This document shows positions 47,665 through 56,874 of a stretch of 64,000 nucleotides of DNA, in pieces. Positions within the stretch are counted from its first letter, which is position 1, and each line of letters begins with the position of its first letter. Source of the DNA: Marchantia polymorpha subsp. ruderalis (lineage: Eukaryota; Streptophyta; Marchantiopsida; Marchantiales; Marchantiaceae); NCBI GenBank assembly GCA_037833965.1, contig AP031357.1, positions 12,792,001 through 12,856,000 on the forward strand, read 5' to 3'. Under the pieces are notes generated by a model. The model was not told where the DNA came from. It searched no databases and was given only the letters and a program-made list of their open reading frames with translations. Position numbers and translations under genes: made by a program.

Positions 47665-50600
47665 GAGAAGATAAGGGTGTTGCTGTGGAATATCCGAGGA
47701 CTTTCAACAACAAAGTATGTGAGTGCTGCTCCGATTTGGAAGATGGCTGACGTCATCAACATTGTGGAGACTTGGGAACATGAAAGCAATACTATTGCTG
47801 AGTTGGAAGGGTTTACCTTGGTGGGGTCGACATGGAACCAGAGAAGACAACATGCGGGAAGAGGTCAAGGAGGTATTGCTACTTTCATCAGGTCTCATCT
47901 TCTACCTCTCATACATCTAGAAGCTCAAGATGTTGGTGGACAGTATCATTGGCTACGTCTCGGGGTGGTTGGAGGATCTTATTGCTATTTGGCAATTTGT
48001 TATTTTGCACCATTGTCCATGGGTATCTACTCAACACGCTTTTGCAACCGAAGTGAACCATTCCATCGGCTTATTGAAGATGTTCTTAGATTCCAAAGTA
48101 AAGGGAATGTCTTTCTTGCTGGAGATTTCAATGCTCTTATACGTTGTGCTCAATTTACTCAATTTAGTGATCCCTTGGCTTCTTCTATGTTTGAAGAAAT
48201 TTACGATAGTTTGTGGTCTAGAACCTCTTTTGATCCTTCCACAAACTCTTTGACAGAGCACTTTTTGACATTTGGAGCCACTTGTAACTTGAAGGTTCTC
48301 AATGGAACCTCTCGCTTTCCCAACTCTCAGTCCAATACTTGTTTTTCCCCTACCGGTGCTAGCACAATAGATTTTCTCTTGTCTTCCTTGGTTAGTACCT
48401 CTCTGATATCCAATTTTGATGTTTTGGATCCTCAACCTGAATCAGATCATGCACCTCTTTTGTTCACACTTTCAATGTCAAAATCAATCTCTACTTCACC
48501 TTGCCAATCTCTTTTACCTTCTCCCAAGTTTCGCTTAGATCCTTGTAAAAGAGACCTTTATGCAGAACATCTACAAGATCTTTTGACTCACACCATATGG
48601 AGTCCAGATTCGCATACCGCTAGTTTACAGCTCATAGAATTGCTCAAAACTTCTGCATCGAAGTTCTTTTTGAGGCATAGTACTAGGATTGCTAAGGGTC
48701 TACCTTGCAATGGATGGTTTGACTCCGAATGCAAGCTAGCAAGGGCAAGGTCTGTTGATAGGTCTTTGGATATTCAAAGTCGGCTTCTTTTGACAAGGAT
48801 ATACAAAGACTTGGTGAAGTCTAAGAAACGAGCTTTCTTAAGAAGAAAGCAAGAATCCTTGACAAAGGACCTGATGAAGGATCCCAAGTCCTTTTGGAGA
48901 CGATTAGCTACGCCACCGTCAAAACCTTCTCTTGATTCCGAGTCTTTGGTAGCTTTTGCCGAAAAGCTCTATTTCTTTCCAGAAGCCACATCTATGCCAT
49001 ATTGCGAAGCAACACCTGGATTATTTTCGGAAGGAGAGGTGATGACTATTCTCCGAAAATTAGCAAATGGCAAATGTGAGGATTTAGATGGCTTGTCCAT
49101 TGAACTTATCAAGTGGGGAGGAGATTGTATTGGACCGGTTCTCACTAAGCTTTTGGAAGATGCTATGGTTCATGGTTTTCCATCAACTTGGTCCATGCGG
49201 AAGATTGTTCCTATTCATAAATCAGGAAGGAAGGACGTGGTGACAAACTATCGCACCATCATGGTTGGTAGTGTTTTTGCCAAGTTGTTTGGGAAGTTGG
49301 TAGAATCGAAGTTGAGCACATGGACAGAGGATTTTCAGAAGAGAGCAAAGGCCCAAGCCGGTTTTCGTCCTACATACAACACTATTGACCATATTTTGGC
49401 CTTACGTGTTTTATGGGAGAAATCCAAGGGCAATGGGAAAGCTTTATTTTGTGCCTTCATCGATTTGAAGAAAGCTTTTGATACTGTTCCTCGAAAGCTT
49501 TTATGGGAAAGACTACAAGACATTGGAGTACCGGCTAATCTACTCGGAGCTGTGGCCACTTTATACGCTTCAGTTCGAGCTAAGATTGATGCCTCTCAGC
49601 CTCAAGAGATCTCCAGCACCATTGGAGTTATTCAAGGTTGTACTCTCTCTCCTACTCTATTTGGAATATTCATAGATGATATAGAAAGGTGGTTGGATGA
49701 TTGTGAGAGTGAAGGAGTCAAACTTGGAGACTTTGTGATCAAAGCTCTTTTGTATGCAGATGATATCATATTACTAGCACGTGATGCAATTAGTTTACAG
49801 AAACACCTTGATACTTTGGCTAGCTTTTGTACTCGAAATCAGATGCAGGTCAATCTGGAAAAATCAAAGATCATTCTTGTGGGCACTAGATCCAAGTTCT
49901 CTCTCTTTTACAAGGGACTAGAATTGGAGCAAGTGAAGAGTTACAAATATTTAGGCATTGATTTTTCTCAGAATTATAGTTGGGCACTTTGTGTACAAAA
50001 GAGAGTAGAAGCTGGTTACAAAGCTCTATATTCATTGTTAAATCGATGTAGAAGAGCTCATCTAGTATCTTGGAGGCTTAGGAAATTTTTATTTAGGAGT
50101 TTAGTGTTGCCGGTGGTTCTATATGGGACACAAGTGTGGGGTCCTGGCAGTAAGAAGACAAGTTGGGAGCGTGTGGAGAGGGTGCAAAAGATCTTCTTAC
50201 AAGAAGAGTTAGGTGTAAGGAACCAAACTCCTTATGCTATTCTTCTTGCGGAAACCGGTTGTCTACCTCTTGAGGCTGAAGCTCTCTACTTGACCATCAC
50301 TTATATTAGAAGGGTGAGATCTCTTGATGCTTCTCGACTTCCTCTTCATGCTTTGCGTGCCACACGTTCCAAGGGATGGTTTGCAGATGTGATGACTTGG
50401 TCTTTGAGGTGGAATGTGACGGAATTGGATTGGGATCTGCAACCTATGGCCCTTCGCGAGCGTATTAAGGAGGAGTTTCTCAACATCATTTGGAGGAGAG
50501 GAGGCACTAAAATGCAGTTTTATCAACTTCATGTGAATCCTATGCTTATTTATTGTGAGCAAGGGTACCTTGTTGCAGAGATTGCTACATCTTTACGTCA

Positions 50601-50883
50601 TATTATTGCCAGGCATAGAACAGGATCTCATAGGCTTGGAATTGAGGAAGGACGTTGGTTGAATATTGATAGAAGTGAACGTATTTGTAGGCTATGTGAT
50701 GGGAGAAATGTTGAGGATGAAGAGCATGTGTTTATTACTTGTACTAGATATATAGAGATTCGAGTAGCGCATAAAGTAGATGTCAAGAATTTCTTTTCTC
50801 TGCTTCAACTCGAGCCTTATGATTTAGGTTGTTACATTAGAGATATTATTAGTTACCGTTCTAGTGCTTTGGGCACTAGCTAG
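47659..50883 (+). CDS. LINE-2 ORF2: intact endonuclease and reverse transcriptase
   Basis: 1074 codons without a stop when read on from ORF1. Endonuclease domain (residues about 5-270): VLLWNIRGL, VETWEHES, AGDFNAL, PESDHAPLLFTL. RT domain (about 500-800): KIVPIHKSGRK, QAGFRPTYNTIDH, CAFIDLKKAFDTVPRK, GVIQGCTLSPTLFGIFIDD, LLYADDIILLARD, YKYLGIDFSQ. After the thumb comes a family-specific region (LRHIIARHRTGSHRLGIEE) and a CCHC-type finger (ICRLCDGRNVEDEEHVFITC, about 50684-50745). All catalytic residues I can check are present. Together with the open ORF1, full monomer array and tail, this is the best candidate for a recently active element in the window. It shares about 99% of bases with the 3' copy LINE-2b. 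Confidence 0.92.
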   Translation, partial: QSEKIRVLLWNIRGLSTTKYVSAAPIWKMADVINIVETWEHESNTIAELEGFTLVGSTWNQRRQHAGRGQGGIATFIRSHLLPLIHLEAQDVGGQYHWLRLGVVGGSYCYLAICYFAPLSMGIYSTRFCNRSEPFHRLIEDVLRFQSKGNVFLAGDFNALIRCAQFTQFSDPLASSMFEEIYDSLWSRTSFDPSTNSLTEHFLTFGATCNLKVLNGTSRFPNSQSNTCFSPTGASTIDFLLSSLVSTSLISNFDVLDPQPESDHAPLLFTLSMSKSISTSPCQSLLPSPKFRLDPCKRDLYAEHLQDLLTHTIWSPDSHTASLQLIELLKTSASKFFLRHSTRIAKGLPCNGWFDSECKLARARSVDRSLDIQSRLLLTRIYKDLVKSKKRAFLRRKQESLTKDLMKDPKSFWRRLATPPSKPSLDSESLVAFAEKLYFFPEATSMPYCEATPGLFSEGEVMTILRKLANGKCEDLDGLSIELIKWGGDCIGPVLTKLLEDAMVHGFPSTWSMRKIVPIHKSGRKDVVTNYRTIMVGSVFAKLFGKLVESKLSTWTEDFQKRAKAQAGFRPTYNTIDHILALRVLWEKSKGNGKALFCAFIDLKKAFDTVPRKLLWERLQDIGVPANLLGAVATLYASVRAKIDASQPQEISSTIGVIQGCTLSPTLFGIFIDDIERWLDDCESEGVKLGDFVIKALLYADDIILLARDAISLQKHLDTLASFCTRNQMQVNLEKSKIILVGTRSKFSLFYKGLELEQVKSYKYLGIDFSQNYSWALCVQKRVEAGYKALYSLLNRCRRAHLVSWRLRKFLFRSLVLPVVLYGTQVWGPGSKKTSWERVERVQKIFLQEELGVRNQTPYAILLAETGCLPLEAEALYLTITYIRRVRSLDASRLPLHALRATRSKGWFADVMTWSLRWNVTELDWDLQPMALRERIKEEFLNIIWRRGGTKMQFYQLHVNPMLIYCEQGYLVAEIATSLRHIIARHRTGSHRLGIEEGRWLNIDRSERICRLCDGRNVEDEEHVFITCTRYIEIRVAHKVDVKNFFSLLQLEPYDLGCYIRDIISYRSSALGTS

Positions 50884-51002
50884 GGGGTTCTTTTGGTTCT
50901 CTCCTAGTTTGGAGTTGGATTGTTTGTATTGTGTTTTTTAGCCTTTTGACCCTTTGGGTCCCACGGGCTTGATCTATTTACCATTTACCATTTACCATTA
51001 CC
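50884..51002 (+). mobile_element. LINE-2 3' UTR and heptamer tail
   Basis: The 3' UTR is nearly identical to those of LINE-1 and LINE-2b, including TTTTTTAGCCTTTTGACCC and GGGCTTGATC. The tail ATTTACC ×3 plus ATTACC covers 50977-51002. The shortened last unit ATTACC is also present in LINE-2b and in the tail-only remnant at 60928-60949. Gypsy sequence starts at 51003. Confidence 0.88.
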
Positions 51003-52380
51003 ACTGTGGAGTTCGTGCCAGACACTACAGTTGAAGGCTGATAGGTTGGTGAAAAAGGCTTGGAGTGAAGCCTCTTTACCAGCAGAGCCGGAGAGGGCTT
51101 CAGCTGATCGGCTAGTTGGTGGTTCTAGCGCATTTTCTCCATTGGTTACTACACCTATTGCATGGGAGTATTCCCCAGAGGGCATTTGTTTGCTGGATCT
51201 TTTTGGTGGGATCAGCACAGGTTTGGCTGCGGTGTTGCAATCAGGTATTCTCGTACGGAGATACTTGAATGTGGAGAAGGACGAGACTGCACGTCGAGTC
51301 TCTTCACGACATGTTGCACAGTTGATGCGGCGTTTTCCTTCGTTATTGCCGCGATCAGCTGTCCGAGGATTCCAGAAGGCGTTGCCTTCAGACATTTTAT
51401 TGCTGGGGGCGCCAGACCTTGACCGCGTTGGCCATATTGATATGGTGATTGCGGGCTCGCCATGTTAGGGACACACACGTGTTGGACATGGGACAGGGTT
51501 GCATGATCCCAGATCTCGGATGTTTTGGGAGATGATGCGAGTGTTACGTCATCTCCAGGTGCAGCAGACACGTTCTCTAGCATACATTCTGTAGAACGTA
51601 CCATTGTTTGGTGACACTCGGGCCCAGTTGATGGCGAGTGTTCATGAAGTCCGAGCATGGATTGGATCAGCAGTATTGTTGGATGCTGCGAGGGTTGGAT
51701 CACGTGCTCATCGTGCACGTTTATGGTGGACCAACCTTTTGCCACGTGAGATATTGCGTCGTGCCTATGATTCTGTGCAGCGTGATCTTACACTCACCAT
51801 TGACAGTATCTTGGATGTTTTCCAACACTCTCAGGTGGTGAGAGTTGCTGATAGGTCGCATATGGCGTTGGTGAACCGCGTAGGTCAGCCTCAAATGGCT
51901 TTACCTACGTTGCTCAATTATCCGGCATCACATGCATATCGTGATGGTGGACCTAGACTACTGTGGGATAGTACAGTACATCAGTTGGTGGAGCCCAACG
52001 CTGATGAGAGAGAGCGTGCGATGGGATTTATGACTGGTGTGACCGCAGTTGCTTTAGTTTCAGAGGCTTCACGTCGTCAGGTTTTGGGTCAAGCTATGGA
52101 CTTAAACTGCTTGACGTGGATTGTGAGCTTGGGTTTGGCGGAGCAACGTCGTTTGCGCATTGATTTAGTGGTTAGTACACCACTTGTTAGCTCATTGCCT
52201 ACCGGGACGGTAGTGGCAATGGCTGGGGGCGACAAGCGAGATATTCGTCATCCTTGGAGTTTATGGGACGTGACGAAAGGACTTGCCAAAGTTGTAGCCC
52301 ATGCAGTTGGAGAGGATTCTCATGTGGAGGTGGCTACGAAGGAGGGTATGAAGAACCCTTCTTTGCATGATGTAGCGTAG
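51003..52380 (+). pseudogene. Gypsy polyprotein segment: C5 cytosine DNA methyltransferase domain
   Basis: One frame runs through with two in-frame TAGs. C5-methyltransferase motifs appear in the usual order: motif I LLDLFGGISTG (51189-51221), which binds S-adenosylmethionine; motif IV AGSPC with the catalytic Cys (51463-51465), where TAG follows in place of the expected Gln; DPRSRMFWEMMRVL; motif VI, where ENV reads stop-NV (TAG 51592-51594); motif VIII-like VGSRAHRARLWWTNL (about 51694-51738); then NADERERAMGF and LGQAMDLNCLTW for motifs IX/X. The order is not permuted, so it is DNMT3-like rather than DRM-like. The enzyme would methylate cytosine. It joins the gypsy RT downstream with only a small gap, so it is part of the element. 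Sequence upstream (gag, protease) is lost at the LINE-2 junction. Dead as it stands. Confidence 0.87.
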
Positions 52381-52802
52381 CAACCATTGATAGTGTCGTC
52401 TCCCTCTAGTGTGTCTATGGAGGAGGAATGTGAGCCATTGATTGGTTCCCAAATCACACGATGCGACGATTGACACGATTCCTACGAGACTATAGAAGTT
52501 GTTTTGCCTTCAGTATGAAGGAGTTGGGTGCGTTGATTGGACCCGGTATACGGATAGAATTGGCTAGTGATACGCCAATCTTCCGTCATCCTTATCGATA
52601 CAGTGAGATGGAGAGAGATTTGATTCGGAGTAGGACGTTGGACCTACTAGAGGCTGGATTAGTGGAGTTATCGCATGGTGAGTATGCGTCAGCCATTGTC
52701 ATGCCGGTGAAGAAGGATGTACATGGCAACTACACGGATAGGCGCATGTGTGGAGACTACCGTCCTATCAATCGGCAGACGAAGTCCGATAAGTATGCCA
52801 TG
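52381..52802 (+). pseudogene. Gypsy reverse transcriptase, first part
   Basis: After a frameshift between 52381 and 52461 the RT begins: HPYRYSEMERDLI, LLEAGLVELSHGEYASAIVM, PVKKD, RRMCGDYRPINRQTKSDKYA. It stops in the codons for KYAM because LINE-2b is inserted there. The domain resumes at 53995. No aspartic protease motif is visible between the methyltransferase and RT. This pol type (GLVELS.SEYAS, RRMCGDYRPIN) is common in gypsy elements of early land plants and streptophyte algae, as far as I recall. Confidence 0.9.
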
Positions 52803-53994
52803 ATACTTTGGCTAGCTTTTGTACTCGAAATCAGATGAAGATCAATCTGGAAAAATCAAAGATCATTCTTGTGGGCACTAGATCCAAGTTCTCTCTCTTT
52901 TACAAGGGACTAGAATTGGAACAAGTGAAGAGTTACAAATATTTAGGCATTGATTTTTCTCAGAATTATAGTTGGGCACTTTGTGTACAAAAGAGAGTAG
53001 AAGTTGGTTACAAAGCTCTATATTCATTGTTAAATTGATGTAGAAGAGCTCATCTAGTATCTTGGAGGCTTAGGAAATTTTTATTTAGGAGTTTAGTGTT
53101 GCCGGTGGTTCTATATGGGACACAAGTGTGGGGTCCTGGCAGTAAGAAGACAAGTTGGGAGCGTGTGGAGAGGGTGCAAAAGATCTTCTTACAAGAAGAG
53201 TTAGGTGTAAGGAACCAAACTCATTATGCTATTCTTCTTGCGGAAACCGGTTGTCTACCTCTTGAGGCTGAAGCTCTCTACTTGATCATCACTTATATTA
53301 GAAGGGTGAGATCTCTTGATGCTTCTCGACTTCCTCTTCATGCTTTGCGTGCCACACGTTCCAAGGGATGGTTTGCAGATGTGATGACTTGGTCTTTGAG
53401 GTGGAATGTGACGGAATTGGATTGGGATCTGCAACCTATGGCCCTTCGCGAGCGTATTAAGGAGGAGTTTCTCAACATCATTTGGAGGAAAGGAGGCACT
53501 AAAATGCAGTTTTATCAACTTCATGTGAATCCTATGCTTATTTATTGTGAGCAAGGGTACCTTGTTGCAGAGATTGCTACATCTTTACGTCATATTATTG
53601 CCAGGCATAGAACAGGATCTCATAGGCTTGGAATTGAGGAAGGACGTTGGTTGAATATTGATAGAAGTGAACGTATTTGTAGGCTATGTGATGGGAGAAA
53701 TGTTGAGGATGAAGAGCATGTGTTTATTACTTGTACTAGATATATAGAGATTCGAGTAGCGCATAAAGTAGATGTCAAGAATTTCTTTTCTCTGCTTCAA
53801 CTCGAGCCTTATGATTTAGGTTGTTACATTAGAGATATTATTAGTTACCGTTCTAGTGCTTTGGGCACTAGCTAGGGGGTTCTTTTGGTTCTCTCCTAGT
53901 TTGGAGTTGGATTGTTTGTATTGTGTTTTTTAGCCTTTTGACCCTTTGGGTCCCACGGGCTTGATCTATTTACCATTTACCATTTACCATTACC
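52801..53994 (+). mobile_element. LINE-2b, 5'-truncated LINE inserted in the gypsy RT
   Basis: Starts inside ORF2 just after the YADD motif (DTLASFCTRNQMK) and runs to the tail. It matches LINE-2 (from about 49808) almost base for base; by eye fewer than ten differences over about 1.2 kb, mostly C to T or G to A. One of them turns CGA into TGA at 53036-53038. CCATG occurs at both ends (52798-52802 and 53993-53997), the target duplication. With the insert removed, the gypsy reads KSDKYAMPTPKEIFD, the expected RT sequence. It lacks endonuclease, most of RT and any promoter. Copies of this kind are products of incomplete target-primed reverse transcription. Confidence 0.93.
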
Positions 53995-55066
53995 ATGCCT
54001 ACACCTAAGGAGATCTTCGATGTGGTGGGACATGCGAGGATTTTTAGTACTTTGGATCTTTGGGCAAGATACCATCAGTTGCCAATTCGGGAAGAGGACA
54101 AAACCAAGACAGCGTTTTGGGGCGTCAACTTCCACGGCAAGGATTGTTTGTATCAGTGGCGATTCCTCCCCTTTGGGTTGAAGAATGCACCTGCCGAGTT
54201 TCAGAGGGTTATGGACAGAATCCTAGCGGGGCTGGATTTTGTCAGATGTTACATTGATGATATCTTGGTGTTTAATGACACTGTGGAGCAACACCAAATA
54301 CATTTGCAGATTCTAGATTGTGTTTGAGCGATTGAGGGTTCATGGTTTGAGGTTACATCCTAGGAAGTGTAAGTTCTTCCATGAGAAGGTTGAGTACTTG
54401 GCTCATGTGATATACCCAGGTGGTTTAGGAGTTCAGCAAGCAAAGGTGGAGGCTATTGCACACATCCCTCGTCCCACGGATGTGAGTAGAGTTCGTGCAT
54501 TCATGGGTTTGGCGAACTACTACCGGAGGTATGTGAAGGGGTTCAGTGCTATAGCCAAGCCTTTGAACCAGTTGCTGAAGTCAGATCAGGAGTGGCAATG
54601 GGGAGATGAGCAGGATAGAGCTTTTGTTGAGCTCAAGGCCAGGTTGGTGGCCGCTCCCATCTTGAGGAGACCTATCAGAGGTCGTCCATACCAGTTGCAC
54701 ACTTATTGGAGTATGTTGGGACTTGGAGCGGTGTTGACGCAGCGTGATGATGAGAGCAAGGAGTTTGTGGTTGCGTACGCTAGTCGTTCGAACAATGCAT
54801 CGGAGTCGCGGTATAGTTCGTACGGGGAAGAGTGCTTGGCAGCGGTGTGGGCTGTGGCACACTTCAGGTGTTACTTGTTTGGTACGCAGTTCACTCTTGT
54901 TACTGATCATCAACCGCTCAAGTGGTTGATAGAGTCTGACAAGCTTACAGGGAAGCTTGCACGGTGGGCTGTCATCTTACAGGAGTACGACTTTCAGGTA
55001 GTGCATAGACTTGGAGTTGCGAACCTAGATGCCGATGGTTTGAGTCGGAACCCATGCACTAGCTAG
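53995..55066 (+). pseudogene. Gypsy reverse transcriptase second part and RNase H
   Basis: RT continues: MPTPKEIFDVVGHARIFSTL, KTAFWG, LYQWRFLPFGLKNAPAEFQ, and the catalytic CYIDDILVF (about 54247-54273). A frameshift near 54320 moves the frame for FERLRVHGLRLHPRKCKFF, VEYLAHVIYPGGLG and the connection RAFMGLANYYRRYVKGFS. RNase H follows: the first catalytic Asp block, usually LHTDWS, reads LHTYWS (Tyr at 54704-54706). Then VVAYASRSNN, EECLAAVWAVAHFR, TDHQPLKWL and ADGLSRNPC before TAG. RT and RNase H copy the RNA into DNA and remove the RNA. The frameshift and the Asp change show it is dead. Confidence 0.92.
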
Positions 55067-56475
55067 GAGGATGACACTGGAGCTAGATGGCATGGTGAGG
55101 TTGACAAGGAGATGGTGCCTGGTTGGCATGCATCTGCCTTCATGTGTTGGTTATGTGGAAATTTAAGCAGAGAGAATCATCTGACATCTTACTCTAGTCA
55201 GAGAATAGATGGTCAATCTTCAGATCCTGAGATTGAGGATGGTGGTGTGGATCAGCGTGATGTTCACGATGATGCATTGGTGTTGGAGTTCCTACGGACC
55301 AGCATGGTGCCAGGCACAATGGGTGCCAAGGAGCGTGATCGTATTCTACAACGGGCGAAGAGATACCGATTGGAGGGATCACATGTTCTCCGAGTCTGGG
55401 AGGACGGTAGGTTACGAGTAGTACCACATCTAGCTCAGAGAGCACGCATTGTGAGGCATGCTCATGAGGAATTGGGACATTTTGAAGTGAAGCGTACATA
55501 TAGCTTACTCCTTGGTCAATATTGGTGGCGTGGTATGCATACTCAAGTACAGTAGTTGATATCACGTTGCATGGTTTGTGATCGGGTGAGGGCATCATTC
55601 AATGCCCCGACACCAGTGTTACATCCATAACCCATCATGGGATTGGGTTACCGTTGGAGTTTGAACTTTGCTGGACCACTATCTTTGACTGTACAACATC
55701 ATCGGTATGTGTTGGTGATGGTGGAGCATTTCTCCAAGTGGATTGAGTTGGTGGCATTACCTAACAAGGTCAGTGAGGGAGTAGCGTATGCTTTCCTTGA
55801 CAGAGTGCTTAGTCACTATGGTGCACCGGTTGAGGTGTTGACCGATCAGGAGACGGAGTTTCAGGGTGAGTTTCAGGTCTTGTGTGACAAGGCGCTGATT
55901 GATCATAGGACCACATCGCGAGATCATCCAGAGGCGGATGGTTTGGCTGAACATGTTGTACAGACGGTGAAGAGGGCGTTGCGCAAGTATGGCCTACAGA
56001 AAGGTCATCTTGGGGACTGGGATATCCAGCTACCGTGGTTGGCCATGGAATACCGGTTCAATCGTCAAGCATCCTTGGCTTCCTTCTCACCATATTTTCT
56101 ATTGTACGGCCGAGATCTAGACTTGTCAACATCGATTCGTCGTGAGTCTAGCGAGGTGGTGAACCTTGATGACCGAAATATGTGGGTGAGAGTATGTTCT
56201 CAACGTGCAGAGCTCTTTCGGAGAGTTATGCCTGCAGCGTTTGAGAATCTTGCGATTGCTCAACATAGAGATACGCTGCGATATGCAACCATTCGGGGAG
56301 GAGATTATCGACCATCGATTCGTAGATTCCATGTGGGAGACTACGTCTATCCACAGCAGACTGCACCGACGACATTGGATGTGACGGCGGGACGCACAAT
56401 CTTGCGAGTGCGGGAGGTGTTACCTTCTGGAGTTCTCATGTTGAGGGTCGTGACGGAGTTGTTTGGAAGGATCAT
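55067..56475 (+). pseudogene. Gypsy integrase (broken)
   Basis: The zinc-binding HHCC part is readable at about 55440-55590 (RIVRHAHEELGHFEVKRT, YWWRGM, then TAG at 55553, then RCMVCDRV). The core from 55637 gives WSLNFAGPL, where the first catalytic Asp is Asn (55664-55666, AAC for GAC). VLTDQETEF keeps the second Asp and ADGLAEHVVQTVKRALRKYG keeps the Glu. The GPY-like C-terminal region ends VLPSGVLML. A frameshift near 56450 moves to the frame reading VVWKDHVRNCAPCHLPNVDG, which leads into the PHD finger. Integrase would insert the DNA copy; three independent lesions make this one inactive. Confidence 0.9.
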
Positions 56476-56691
56476 GTGCGCAATTGTGCGCCATGCCACC
56501 TCCCAAACGTAGATGGCCCTATGGACCCAAGCTTAGCGATAGTACGTGCTGGCTTGAGGTGCATGCTGTGTGGGTCAGTTGGTCAGGCGGCTCGTATGTT
56601 GGTGTGTGATAGGTGCTCTAGGGGATGGCACATGTCGTGCCTAACTCCGCCTATCGATGTTATTCCGGCTGGACGATGGGTTTGTCCTTGA
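56476..56691 (+). pseudogene. PHD-type zinc finger at the end of the gypsy polyprotein
   Basis: Reads LRCMLCG, then MLVCDRCSRGWHMSCLTPP, then GRWVCP before TGA. This is the PHD pattern C-x2-C, C-x2-C-x4-H-x2-C, with the conserved Trp two residues before the next Cys. The last Cys of the finger falls one codon after the stop (CP-stop-C; CGA to TGA would explain it). In chromatin proteins PHD fingers bind histone H3 tails. At the end of an integrase it may play the role that chromodomains play in chromoviruses, steering insertion to certain chromatin. That role is inferred. It follows the integrase C-terminus after an earlier frameshift. Confidence 0.8.
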
Positions 56692-56861
56692 TGTACTTTA
56701 GAGGGGTAGATGACTTGATCTTCACATGTTATGAATTGCTGATAGGCGACTAACGATGGGGCGACATAGCACCCGGCCTATTGGTTCGCGCACCCACGAA
56801 GGTGTATAGCATGTAGTTGTAGATAGGGCTACCTGGGAGTTAGAGGGACCTGACCGCCGGC

Positions 56862-56873
56862 TAGGGGGGCGAG
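56862..56873 (+). promoter_or_regulatory. Polypurine tract of the gypsy element
   Basis: AGGGGGGCGAG lies directly before TTGTGACATTT, the start of the terminal repeat. It is imperfect (one C) but in the right place for plus-strand priming. Confidence 0.5.
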
Positions 56874-56874
56874 T

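Noticed and set aside
50977..51002. ATTTACC repeats as telomeric sequence
   Set aside because: The plant telomere unit is TTTAGGG; this unit differs and occurs only as the 3' tail of LINE copies or alone.
51031..52380. Bacterial restriction-modification methyltransferase or contamination
   Set aside because: It is fused in order to gypsy RT, RNase H and integrase, and its VIII-X motifs are of eukaryotic DNMT3 type.
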